Assembly: GCA_945862145.1 (NCBI GenBank)
Contig: CAMAXE010000006.1
Coordinates: forward strand, 98,196-162,195
DNA length: 64,000 nt
From: Klebsiella pneumoniae
GTDB lineage: Bacteria; Pseudomonadota; Gammaproteobacteria; Pseudomonadales; UBA5518
Reading direction: 5' to 3'
Shown: piece after piece, positions 1 through 10,832 of the stretch
How positions within the stretch are numbered: the stretch's first letter is position 1
How the letters are laid out: each line of letters starts with the position of its first letter
Notes under the pieces: generated by a model
The model's database searches: none
Seen by the model: the letters and a program-made list of their open reading frames with translations, nothing else
Told to the model about the DNA's origin: nothing
Translations under genes and position numbers: made by a program

Positions 1-118
1 CCTGCCGAACCAGCCGCGTTAGGGCGACACTGGGCAGCCCGTGCTCATCGAGATCACGCGGGCGAATAAGGTCGTGCTGGGCGGCGAGATCCAGAATAGT
101 CTGGTGCGAATTTTCCAT
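1..118 (-). CDS. AbiEi-type antitoxin, N-terminal fragment (cut by window edge)
   Basis: Only the first 39 codons are inside the window. They read as a winged-helix start of the type seen in AbiEi-family antitoxins: a helix ILDLAAQHDLIRPRDL followed by a second helix ending ALTRLVRQ. AbiEi proteins are DNA-binding antitoxins of type IV toxin-antitoxin pairs (partner AbiEii, a nucleotidyltransferase) and usually repress their own promoter. The start at 118 is a choice; an in-frame ATG at 136 is also possible and would add six residues. No clear ribosome binding site precedes either. The toxin gene, if present, would lie outside the window to the left. A related orphan regulator with the same domain cannot be excluded. 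Confidence 0.6.
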   Translation of the reverse strand, partial: MENSHQTILDLAAQHDLIRPRDLDEHGLPSVALTRLVRQ

Positions 119-140
119 GCCGCCATGATGTTGCATTACG

Positions 141-164
141 TCGGTAGATCTCCATAACTACCGA
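141..164. promoter_or_regulatory. Inverted repeat upstream of the AbiEi-type gene (candidate operator)
   Basis: A perfect 7-bp inverted repeat, TCGGTAG-N10-CTACCGA, sits 23 bp before the ATG at 118. AbiEi proteins are known to bind inverted repeats in their own promoters, so an autoregulatory operator is a reasonable inference. It could also form a short hairpin in the mRNA leader. Confidence 0.5.
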
Positions 165-426
165 CAAAACGCAACTCTCATGGTTTCCTTTGCTGCCCGA
201 TCCTGCAATCCAACGTGTTGATTTGTCCGCTCGTAACTCATTGATCTGTATGACTCATACTCATGACCTTTGCGGACTTCGGGCCTGTTTCAGGCAGCGA
301 GGGCGGAGCGAGGAATGGCCAGGAGAGAGTGGAATGTGGCTCGGAACGGCCAATTCGGGCGGCAGGCGAAGTCCGCAGGCTTCCGCAGGAACCCCCAACA
401 ACACGCGGGAACCGGCGCCTCCAGGC
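165..426. other. No gene seen between the AbiEi-type gene and the ssrA terminator
   Basis: The open frames here are short, overlap each other on both strands and resemble no family I know. I see no tRNA, repeat array or integrase fragment. The 3' end of ssrA is a common integration site for islands, so this is where an attachment-site boundary would lie, but I found no obvious second copy of the ssrA 3' end. Confidence 0.5.
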
Positions 427-459
427 AAAAAAAAGCCCCAACTGATATCAGTTGGGGCT
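427..459 (-). terminator. Intrinsic terminator of ssrA
   Basis: A perfect 26-nt palindrome (434-459, arms AGCCCCAACTGAT) is followed on the minus strand by eight T residues (427-434). It begins 8 nt after the encoded CCA end of tmRNA. Confidence 0.9.
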
Positions 460-466
460 CCAGTAT

Positions 467-830
467 TGGTGGAGGCGGCGGGAGTTGAACCCGCGTCCGC
501 ACGCCCTCTGCCGTTTGCTCTACATGCTTAGCCGTGTCTACTGGTTTTAACCACTCTCCACCCGACGGGCAGGGACTGAGAGCAGCGAGTCCGGTTTATT
601 TTAGTGCTCGCGTCCCGGACGTACGCGTGCGCGATCCTGCGAGATATGACGCCTGATGACGGACGCGCAGGCACGGCTCCGGTCAGACGGCACCCTACTG
701 GGGTTTAAGCAGCGAGTGCGTAGCTGTCGTCGTTGGCAACTATCTTTTCGCAATGTTGATTTACGAGAGGCATTGCACTCTCGGCATGCACATCGGGCTT
801 CGCGACCCACGTCGAATCCAAAGCGCCCCC
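467..830 (-). ncRNA. ssrA: tmRNA (transfer-messenger RNA)
   Basis: The 5' end GGGGGCG (from 830) pairs with CGCCUCC before the encoded ACCA at 467-470, giving the seven-pair acceptor stem with one G-U pair. The conserved GGATTCGACG block follows the 5' end and GGACGCGGGTTCAACTCCCG forms the T-arm near the 3' end. The resume codon and tag lie at 737-705 and encode ANDDSYALAA then TAA, a normal gammaproteobacterial degradation tag. The RNA rescues stalled ribosomes with SmpB, whose gene lies just upstream on the same strand. Length of 364 nt is typical. Confidence 0.97.
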
Positions 831-895
831 TGTGAAAGCGCAGGGTAACACCCCGCGCTCACACTTTGACGGCGGAATGCGGGAAAGTTCAGGTT

Positions 896-1372
896 CTATT
901 TGGTGTGCCGGTTAAGGCGCTGCTTCTGGCGGGCCCAGTCGCGGTCTTTTTCGGTGGCGCGCTTGTCGTGCTGCTTCTTGCCCTTGGCGAGCGCTACCTC
1001 GCACTTCACCAGATGACCCTTCCAGTACATGCGGGTGCAGACGGCGGTGTAGCCTTCGCGCTCCACGCCACCCATCAGGCTGTCGATCTCGCGGCGACCC
1101 AGTAGGAGCTTGCGGTTGCGCCCGGGTATTGCCACGAAGTGGGAGCTGGCGCTCGCCAGCGGCTCGATACGGGCGCCCTGCAGGAAGGCCTCGCCATCAC
1201 GGAAGTACACGTAGCTGTCGACCAGGCTCCCACGGCCGGCCCGCAGGCTTTTGACTTCCCAGCCTTCGAGGGCAATTCCCGCCTCGATGCGCGACTCGAT
1301 GTAGTACTCGAAACCCGCCTTCCGGTTCTGGGCGATGACGCCGCCGCCGGACTGGGCCTTCTTGCCGCCCAT
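896..1372 (-). CDS. smpB: SmpB, tmRNA-binding protein
   Basis: SmpB binds the tRNA-like part of tmRNA and brings it to stalled ribosomes. The 158-residue protein starts [19 protein letters not shown] and carries the family blocks [33 protein letters not shown] and the basic C-terminal tail rich in K and R ([23 protein letters not shown]) that enters the mRNA channel. I chose the ATG at 1372 because the longer in-frame start at 1414 adds 14 residues unlike the family. It lies 66 bp upstream of ssrA on the same strand, so the two partners are encoded together, and diverges from ratA. Confidence 0.96.
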   Translation of the reverse strand: MGGKKAQSGGGVIAQNRKAGFEYYIESRIEAGIALEGWEVKSLRAGRGSLVDSYVYFRDGEAFLQGARIEPLASASSHFVAIPGRNRKLLLGRREIDSLMGGVEREGYTAVCTRMYWKGHLVKCEVALAKGKKQHDKRATEKDRDWARQKQRLNRHTK

Positions 1373-1496
1373 GGTGCTGACCGAAGCGCTGGAAAAGGGC
1401 GCGAAGAATAGCACGCCGCTCCGGTCCCGATGCCCCGCTGCGGGCGCATCGGGTATAGTCCGCCGCCTTGCGTCAGACCGGGCTGCGGGTTGTTAC

Positions 1497-1934
1497 ATGC
1501 TCACCGAAATCCACCGTAGTGCCCTCATGCTGTACCCGGCGCAGTCGATGTTCGAATTGGTGAACGATATCGAGTCCTACCCCCGCTTCATGGAGGGTTG
1601 CGTCGGCGCCGAGGTGCTCTTGCGCACTGATCAGCTGATCGAGGCGCGCCTGCACCTTGCCAAAGCGGGGATCCGCCAGAGCTTCACCACCCGCAACCGG
1701 CTGTCCTCGCCCTCGGTGATCGACATGGAACTGCTCGAGGGGCCCTTCGAGCGCTTTGAAGGACGCTGGAGCTTCGAGGTGCTGCGCGATGATGCCTGCA
1801 AGGTTTCGCTGCGACTTGCCTTCCGGCTGAGCAATTCGCTGGCGAGCCGCGCGGCGCGTCAGCTCTTCGAGTCGGTGGCCAACGGCCTGGTTGATGCGGT
1901 CTGTCGCCGCGCCCGTGAGCTCCATGGGCCTTGA
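1497..1934 (+). CDS. ratA: RatA / Coq10-like START-domain protein
   Basis: A 145-residue single-domain protein of the START/polyketide-cyclase fold, family of bacterial RatA and mitochondrial Coq10. Recognisable are the opening IHRSALMLYPAQSMFELV, the block ESYPRFMEGC and the long C-terminal helix LFESVANGLVDAVCRRA. Coq10 homologues bind ubiquinone; E. coli RatA has been reported to inhibit 70S assembly, so the cellular role is not settled. The ATG at 1497 matches the usual family start. It is followed, with an 11-bp overlap, by rnfH, the common ratA-rnfH pair, and diverges from smpB. Confidence 0.9.
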   Translation: MLTEIHRSALMLYPAQSMFELVNDIESYPRFMEGCVGAEVLLRTDQLIEARLHLAKAGIRQSFTTRNRLSSPSVIDMELLEGPFERFEGRWSFEVLRDDACKVSLRLAFRLSNSLASRAARQLFESVANGLVDAVCRRARELHGP

Positions 1935-2232
1935 GCCCACGCTGATCCCGATAGAGGTGGCCTATGCGCTGCCCGAACGCCAGATCCTCCTTGCCATCGA
2001 GGTGCCCGCCGGCACTACCGCCCGCGAGGCGCTGCTTGGCTCTGGCATTGCGAGTCATTTAGCGGGTGTGGAGCTCGAGTCTGTGCCCGTGGGGATATTC
2101 GGTCGCCGGCTGGAGGACCCGCGTAACCACGTGCTGGCTGCGGGGGATCGGCTGGAAATCTACCGGCCGTTGGCCGTTGCCCCTCGCGAGGCTCGCCGCA
2201 AGCGCGCGGGTATCAAGACCCAGCGCGGGTAA
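1924..2232 (+). CDS. rnfH: RnfH family ubiquitin-like protein (UPF0125)
   Basis: A 102-residue beta-grasp protein with the family hallmarks VEVAYALPERQ near the start, VGIFGR in the middle and GDRLEIYRPL followed by a basic tail. The function is not firmly known; the family was named for its occasional link to rnf operons and is also called RatB. The ATG at 1924 overlaps the end of ratA, suggesting translational coupling. It ends tail-to-tail against bamE with no gap (stop codons at 2230-2232 and 2233-2235). Confidence 0.9.
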   Translation: MGLEPTLIPIEVAYALPERQILLAIEVPAGTTAREALLGSGIASHLAGVELESVPVGIFGRRLEDPRNHVLAAGDRLEIYRPLAVAPREARRKRAGIKTQRG

Positions 2233-2622
2233 TCAGGGTTTGGTCTCGGGGACTTTGGTCTCTGCGGGCGTGGACGCAGCGCTCGCGCTGCCCGGTGCCA
2301 TGTCGCCCTCCATGCGCACCAGAACGTCCTTCTCGAAAAAGAGGCTGATGCGTTGCTGGCTGCGCTTTTGTTTGCGGGTCTCGAGCGAGCGCAGATAGTC
2401 CCAGCGCTCGGGCTCGAAGGTGTCCTGTATCAGCGCCGTGCCCATCACGAAGCGCACCTGACGCTTGCTCATTCCGGGCTGCAGCTTGTCGACCATCTCT
2501 TGCGTGACGATGTTTCCTTGCGGGATGTCGATCTTGTAGACGCCCAGACTGGGCATCTCGAAACTGCAGCCCCCCATGGTGACGAGGGCGGCGAACAGCA
2601 GTGTGGTGCGTGTGCTTTGCAT
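2233..2622 (-). CDS. bamE: BamE, outer-membrane assembly lipoprotein
   Basis: A 129-residue lipoprotein of the BAM complex, which inserts beta-barrel proteins in the outer membrane. Residues 1-18 form a signal peptide ending MGG before Cys19, the expected lipidation site. The SmpA/OmlA domain follows: YKIDIPQGNIVTQEMVDKLQPGMSKRQVRFVMG and DTFEPERWDYL. The ATG at 2622 puts the lipobox in the normal place; the open frame extends upstream but without a signal peptide. It diverges from fur, the standard gammaproteobacterial arrangement. The C-terminal 20 residues are low-complexity. Confidence 0.95.
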   Translation of the reverse strand: MQSTRTTLLFAALVTMGGCSFEMPSLGVYKIDIPQGNIVTQEMVDKLQPGMSKRQVRFVMGTALIQDTFEPERWDYLRSLETRKQKRSQQRISLFFEKDVLVRMEGDMAPGSASAASTPAETKVPETKP

Positions 2623-2745
2623 TGGCAAAAGCGTTCCAGTATTGTCGGTTTCGCCATCGTTCGGGCCGGATAGGTCATTCTCCCACAGCACTCGGACGCT
2701 TTGCACCCGGATCCTGACCATTCTTCCCTGTGGAGTCGCCGCACC

Positions 2746-3171
2746 ATGGACCGCAAGGATGACGCCGGGCTGAAGAAGGCCGGCCTCAAGGTTACCCTTC
2801 CCCGTCTCAAGATCCTGCAGATTCTCGAGTCACGGCCCGAGGCGCGTCAGCACATGAGCGCCGAGGACGTGTACCGCGCTCTGCTCGAGGCGGGCGACGA
2901 TGTGGGGCTCGCCACCGTGTACCGTGTGCTCACGCAATTCGAGCAGGCAGGGCTGGTCGAGCGTCATAACTTCGAGGGCGGCCACTCGGTGTTCGAGCTC
3001 GTGCGCGGGGACCACCATGACCACATGGTGTGTCTGGATACCGGCCGGGTGATCGAGTTCTTCGATCCCGAAATCGAACGGCTGCAACGGGTGATTGCCG
3101 AGCGCCACGGCCTCCAGATCGTTGGCCACAGCCTGGTGCTTTACGTCAAGGAAAAGCCCGACCTCGCCTGA
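2746..3171 (+). CDS. fur: Fur, ferric uptake regulator
   Basis: A 141-residue iron-responsive repressor. The N-terminal winged helix (LKVTLPRLKILQIL to GLATVYRVLTQFEQAGLVERH) is followed by the dimer domain with the metal ligands of HHDHMVC. The usual CxxC zinc pair of E. coli Fur is absent: the sequence has CLDTG in place of CLDCG, as in Pseudomonas Fur, and there is no Cys-rich tail. The ATG at 2746 gives the normal family start MDRKDDAGLKKAGLK. It diverges from bamE and converges on recN with one base between stops. Confidence 0.96.
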   Translation: MDRKDDAGLKKAGLKVTLPRLKILQILESRPEARQHMSAEDVYRALLEAGDDVGLATVYRVLTQFEQAGLVERHNFEGGHSVFELVRGDHHDHMVCLDTGRVIEFFDPEIERLQRVIAERHGLQIVGHSLVLYVKEKPDLA

Positions 3172-3172
3172 T

Positions 3173-4855
3173 TCAGCCGCCCGCTGACTGCGCCATCTGC
3201 AGCATCTCGCGCGCATGGGCGCGGGTCTTGGCGGTGAGGTTCCTGCCACCGATCATCCTCGCGAGTTCTTCCACCCGCGCCGCACCATCCATGGGCTCGA
3301 GGCTTGCGCTGGTGCCGGACTCGCCGATGCTTTTTGCTGCCCGCAGGTGCTGGCTGCCACGCGCTGCCACCTGTGCCAGATGGGTCACGCAGAGCACCTG
3401 TGTGCGCTCGCCGAGCTGTTGCAGCAGGCTTCCCACGGCATCAGCCGTGGCGCCACCGATGCCGACATCCACTTCATCGAAGATTACCGTCGGCGTGGCC
3501 GCCCGGCTCGCCGTTATCACCTGGATGGCAAGGCTGATGCGCGAGAGCTCGCCGCCCGAGGCAATGCGCCCCAGCGGCGCGGGCGAGCTGCCCGGGTTGG
3601 TGGCGACCAGGAATTCGATCTGCTCGGAGCCGTGTGGCGAGGGCTCCTTGCCGGGAACGGGCGTCACCGACACCTCGAAGCGGCAGGCCCCCATGCCAAG
3701 AAAGGCGAGCTGTTCGCCCACCCGGGCGCTGATTTCGGTGGCCGCCCGCCGTCGGGCGAGGCCAAGTGCCTTGGCTTCGGTGGCCCAAGCACCAACAAGA
3801 ATCCCCAGCTGCTCGCCGAGCTGCCCGATGCGGGCATCGGACCCCGCGATGGCGCTGGCTTCATCCTCGAGACGTTGCCGCAACGCGGGCAGCTCCGCGG
3901 ACGTGACGCGGTGTTTGCGAGCCAGTTGGAAGACGAGCGCGAGCCGGTCCTCGACCGCTGTCAGCGCCGCCGGGTCCGTCTCGATGCTGTCGCCGAGATG
4001 CAGCAGTTCGCGCCGCGCTTCCTCCAACTGTATGGATGCGGAGGCCAACAGCTCTCGCAGGCTCTCGGCGGAGGCACCGAGCGGCTGCAGGGCGGCACTC
4101 ATCGAACTGGCCTTGCGCAGCAGCGCGAGCAGCCCGTCGCGCTCGTCTCCCTCGCAGAGCGCGAGTAGGGCCTGGATCTGGGCCCCCAGCTCTCCTGCGT
4201 TCGCCAGCATCCGCTGGCGCGATTCGAGCCCGGGAAGCTCAGCTTCGCGCAGGTCGAGCTCGCGCAACTCCTGCAGCTGGTAGCGCAGGAGTTCCTGACG
4301 GTCTTCGCGCTCGCGCGCGCCGGCTTTGAGTGCTGCGAGCTCGTCGCGACAGGCGCGCCAGGCGCCGTAGGCGACCACGACCTGGCGGGAGCGCTCGAGC
4401 TGGCCCCCGAACTCATCGAGCAGTCGTTGTTGGGTGGCACGCACGAGCAGGGCGTGGTGCTCGTGCTGGGCGTGGATATCCACCAGCAGGTCGCCGAGGG
4501 ATTTGAGGTCGACGAGGGTCGCGGTTTGTCCGTTTATCCACGCCCGCGAGCGGCCGTCACGGGTCAGCACGCGGCGCAGCAGGCACTGCCCGTCCTGTTC
4601 CAGCTCGCGCTCGGCGAGCCAGTCGAGCGCCGTGGGCATGGAGGCAAGATCGAACTCGGCGCTTACCTCGAGTCGCTCAGCGCCTTCGCGTAAAGCGCGG
4701 GAGTCGGCGCGATTGCCGATCGCGAGACCGAGCGCCTCCAGCACGATCGATTTGCCCGCGCCGGTCTCCCCCGTGATCACACTGAGCCCGCCCTCGAGCT
4801 CGAGGTCGAGGGTGGCGATGAGGCTGTGGTTTCGGATCGCAAGGAAGCGCAGCAT
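3173..4855 (-). CDS. recN: RecN, DNA double-strand break repair ATPase
   Basis: An SMC-like ABC ATPase of 560 residues (usual length about 555). Walker A GETGAGKS lies at residues 31-38 and the C-terminal ATPase half carries the signature ASGGELSRISLAI and Walker B VIFDEVDVGIGG. Between them is a long Leu/Glu/Ala-rich coiled coil. RecN acts early in RecA-dependent repair of broken DNA and is normally SOS-induced; I did not find a clear LexA box in the short gap before hrcA. Its start lies about 110 bp from the divergent hrcA start. Confidence 0.96.
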   Translation of the reverse strand: MLRFLAIRNHSLIATLDLELEGGLSVITGETGAGKSIVLEALGLAIGNRADSRALREGAERLEVSAEFDLASMPTALDWLAERELEQDGQCLLRRVLTRDGRSRAWINGQTATLVDLKSLGDLLVDIHAQHEHHALLVRATQQRLLDEFGGQLERSRQVVVAYGAWRACRDELAALKAGAREREDRQELLRYQLQELRELDLREAELPGLESRQRMLANAGELGAQIQALLALCEGDERDGLLALLRKASSMSAALQPLGASAESLRELLASASIQLEEARRELLHLGDSIETDPAALTAVEDRLALVFQLARKHRVTSAELPALRQRLEDEASAIAGSDARIGQLGEQLGILVGAWATEAKALGLARRRAATEISARVGEQLAFLGMGACRFEVSVTPVPGKEPSPHGSEQIEFLVATNPGSSPAPLGRIASGGELSRISLAIQVITASRAATPTVIFDEVDVGIGGATADAVGSLLQQLGERTQVLCVTHLAQVAARGSQHLRAAKSIGESGTSASLEPMDGAARVEELARMIGGRNLTAKTRAHAREMLQMAQSAGG

Positions 4856-4963
4856 GCGTGTGTTTATACCCCATCGCCGCGCGGCTCGTCACGGGGCTTC
4901 CGGCGCGGACCTCGGGCGGTGCTAGAATCCTGCCGAACTGGCCTTGGTGAGGCGCTTGCGCTG

Positions 4964-6001
4964 ATGAACGGCTTGGCCCTGTCGGAACGTGAGCAACAGC
5001 TGTTGCGCACCCTCGTGCGGATGTATATCCGCGAGGGGCAGCCGGTTGGATCGCGCATGCTGGTGCAGGAGAGCGGCGTGTCCTTCAGTCCGGCCACCGT
5101 GCGTGCAGTGATGTCGGATCTCGAGGCGCGCGGCTTCGTGCAGACCCCCCACACCTCAGCCGGACGGGTGCCCACCGCGCGGGCTTATCGTTTTTTCATC
5201 GATACGCTGGTGACCATGCAGTCGCTGCACGATGAAGATATCGAGGACATCCGTCACCAGCTCGACCCTGACAAGACCACCACCGAGCTGGTCGCGGCAG
5301 CCTCCAACCTGCTGTCACGGATCACCCATCAGACCGGTCTGGTCACGGTACCCCGTGCCGATGAGGGAACCCTCCGGCACGTCGAGTTCCTGCCACTGTC
5401 GGGTCTTCGGGTGCTGGTGATCCTGGTGCTCGACCAGCGTGAAGTGCAGAACCGCATCATTCACACCGACCGCGAATACGACGAGTTCGAGCTGCGTTCG
5501 GCCGCCAATTACCTCAACAACCGTTTTGCGGGTGCGCCCCTGGAGCGCGTTCGCGAGGACCTGCTTCAGACGATGCGCGACACCCGCGCCACCATCGACG
5601 GCCTGCTCGAGGGCGCGATCAGCCTGGCTAGTCGCGCGCTGATCCCCGAAGGCCGCGAGGCCGGGTATGTACTCGCCGGTCAGTCGCATCTCCTCGACAC
5701 CGCCCACGGCGATAACATGCCGCGGCTGCGCGAGCTCTTCGAGGCCTTCCAGCAGCAGAAGGACCTGCTCCACCTGATGGAGCGCAGCTCGCGTGCCGAG
5801 GGCGTGCAGATTTTCGTCGGCGAGGAAGCCGGTTTCGGACCGCTGCTCGATTTCAGCCTGATAACCGCTCCCTACCAGACTGCCGGCCGCACCGTGGGCG
5901 TACTCGGTGTCATAGGCCCCACCCGGATGGCCTATGAGCGGGTGATCCCGGTGGTCGATATCACGGCGCGCATGCTGACCGCGGCACTTCGGGGCGTCTG
6001 A
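4964..6001 (+). CDS. hrcA: HrcA, heat-shock repressor
   Basis: A 345-residue protein with an N-terminal winged helix (SEREQQLLRTLVRMYIREGQPVGSR, then SFSPATVRAVMSDLEARGFV and TSAGRVPT) and the HrcA effector domain. The family represses chaperone genes by binding the CIRCE element. The ATG at 4964 gives the family start; the frame stays open upstream to 4826 but that part is unlike HrcA. It is the first gene of the hrcA-grpE-dnaK-dnaJ cluster. I found no CIRCE repeat upstream of hrcA, grpE, dnaK or dnaJ, so its operator is probably elsewhere, for example at groESL. Confidence 0.95.
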   Translation: MNGLALSEREQQLLRTLVRMYIREGQPVGSRMLVQESGVSFSPATVRAVMSDLEARGFVQTPHTSAGRVPTARAYRFFIDTLVTMQSLHDEDIEDIRHQLDPDKTTTELVAAASNLLSRITHQTGLVTVPRADEGTLRHVEFLPLSGLRVLVILVLDQREVQNRIIHTDREYDEFELRSAANYLNNRFAGAPLERVREDLLQTMRDTRATIDGLLEGAISLASRALIPEGREAGYVLAGQSHLLDTAHGDNMPRLRELFEAFQQQKDLLHLMERSSRAEGVQIFVGEEAGFGPLLDFSLITAPYQTAGRTVGVLGVIGPTRMAYERVIPVVDITARMLTAALRGV

Positions 6002-6056
6002 AGCCCGGGTCTCCAGTTCTTCGGGCCCCTAAGCAGGAGCTTGCTGCGTGGTGGGC

Positions 6057-6085
6057 CTTGAAATGGCCTGCCGAGTCCCCATCTC
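6057..6085 (+). promoter_or_regulatory. Sigma-32 heat-shock promoter for grpE
   Basis: CTTGAAA (6057-6063), a 13-bp spacer, then CCCCATCTC (6077-6085). This is almost the exact RpoH consensus CTTGAAA-N13-CCCCATNT. It lies 37 bp before the grpE start codon. Confidence 0.88.
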
Positions 6086-6121
6086 GTCCCGACCACTAAG
6101 GGCAGCAAACGAGGAGGTTCC

Positions 6122-6706
6122 GTGTCCGACGATCACAGCACCCGCAATGACGGGTCCGAGTCCGCCGATCCGGCAGCGGCGAGCGATGCGGCTGCCGAGA
6201 TTGCCGAGATTGCCGAGATTGCCGAGATTGGCGAGCTTGCCGAACTGCACCAGCAGTTGGCGGCAGCGGAGGATCGCTTCCTGCGCGTGCAGGCCGAGGC
6301 GCAAAATATGGTGCGTCGCGCCGAGCGCGACGTCGACAACGCCCGCAAGTTCGCTCTCGAGCGCTTTGCCGGGGCGCTGCTGCCGGTGCTCGACAACCTC
6401 GAGCGGGCGCTGGCCGCGATGGGCGAGCCCACCGATGTCACGCGGGCACTGGGCGAGGGCGTGGAGCTCACGCTGAAGAGTTTCTCCGATGTGCTGCAGA
6501 AGTTCGATGTCATGGCCGTCGAGCCGGTCGGGCAGTCCTTCAACCCGGAGCTGCATCAGGCCATGGCCATGATCGAGCAGCCCGGCACGGCACCCAATTC
6601 GGTGGTGCAGGTCATGCAGAAGGGCTACACGCTGAACGGGCGGCTGCTGCGCCCGGCGATGGTCGTGGTGGCGAAGCCGGCGCCCCGCATCGACGAAACC
6701 GCCTGA
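6122..6706 (+). CDS. grpE: GrpE, DnaK nucleotide-exchange factor
   Basis: A 194-residue cochaperone that releases ADP from DnaK. After an acidic N-terminal tail comes the long coiled coil (AAEDRFLRVQAEAQNMVRRAERDVDNARKFALERF) and the C-terminal beta domain ending GYTLNGRLLRPAMVVVAK. The start is GTG at 6122, backed by the strong ribosome binding site GAGGAGG a few bases upstream. The tail contains a four-copy AEI repeat encoded by a perfect 9-bp tandem repeat. A near-consensus sigma-32 promoter precedes it. The spacing to dnaK is 106 bp and holds a second sigma-32-like site. Confidence 0.96.
   Translation: MSDDHSTRNDGSESADPAAASDAAAEIAEIAEIAEIGELAELHQQLAAAEDRFLRVQAEAQNMVRRAERDVDNARKFALERFAGALLPVLDNLERALAAMGEPTDVTRALGEGVELTLKSFSDVLQKFDVMAVEPVGQSFNPELHQAMAMIEQPGTAPNSVVQVMQKGYTLNGRLLRPAMVVVAKPAPRIDETA
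6194..6229 (+). repeat. 9-bp tandem repeat inside grpE, four copies
   Basis: GCCGAGATT is repeated four times without change (6194-6202, 6203-6211, 6212-6220, 6221-6229) and encodes four AEI units in the flexible N-terminal tail of GrpE. The unit is a multiple of three, so copy-number changes would keep the frame. Confidence 0.95.
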
Positions 6707-6711
6707 GGCGC

Positions 6712-6741
6712 CTTGAAAATCCCGGAACCGGGCCAATATCC
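6712..6741 (+). promoter_or_regulatory. Second sigma-32-like promoter, upstream of dnaK
   Basis: CTTGAAA at 6712-6718 is a perfect -35 element for RpoH. About 13 bp later GCCAATATC is a fair but imperfect match to the CCCCATNTA -10. It would give dnaK expression separate from grpE. Confidence 0.55.
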
Positions 6742-6812
6742 GCACTCATTAGCGAAACAACAGCGGTTCGGCTACCGTAGCCGACCCGCTCAGACGGGAA
6801 ACGGAGACTTAC

Positions 6813-8753
<1,941 letters not shown>

Positions 8754-8807
8754 TGCCGGCGTGGTGTTGCGCTGCGGCGCAGATAACGGCGGGTGGGGTT
8801 AGAGTAA

Positions 8808-8842
8808 GCCGGCCCCGGGGCAATTCCCGGGGCCGGCATTTT
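8808..8842 (+). terminator. Terminator/attenuator between dnaK and dnaJ
   Basis: A perfect 12-bp GC stem, GCCGGCCCCGGG (8808-8819) with its complement (8826-8837), a 6-nt loop and a following ATTTT. It would lower dnaJ-dapB transcription relative to dnaK. Confidence 0.8.
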
Positions 8843-8881
8843 GTCGTCCCGGCACAGGGTAACGGCTGACGGATACCAACG

Positions 8882-10812
<1,931 letters not shown>

Positions 10813-10832
10813 TCGCCCCGTTGGGGCAGCCT

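Noticed and set aside
190..531. Open frame running from the left intergenic region into ssrA
   Set aside because: It enters the tmRNA gene antisense and its end is simply the translated T-arm of ssrA.
3030..4283. Plus-strand open frame opposite fur and recN
   Set aside because: Ser/Arg/Ala-rich low-complexity translation, no ribosome binding site, and fully covered by recN on the other strand.
4856..4963. Search for a CIRCE operator or LexA box between recN and hrcA
   Set aside because: No inverted repeat close to either consensus was found by eye in this gap.
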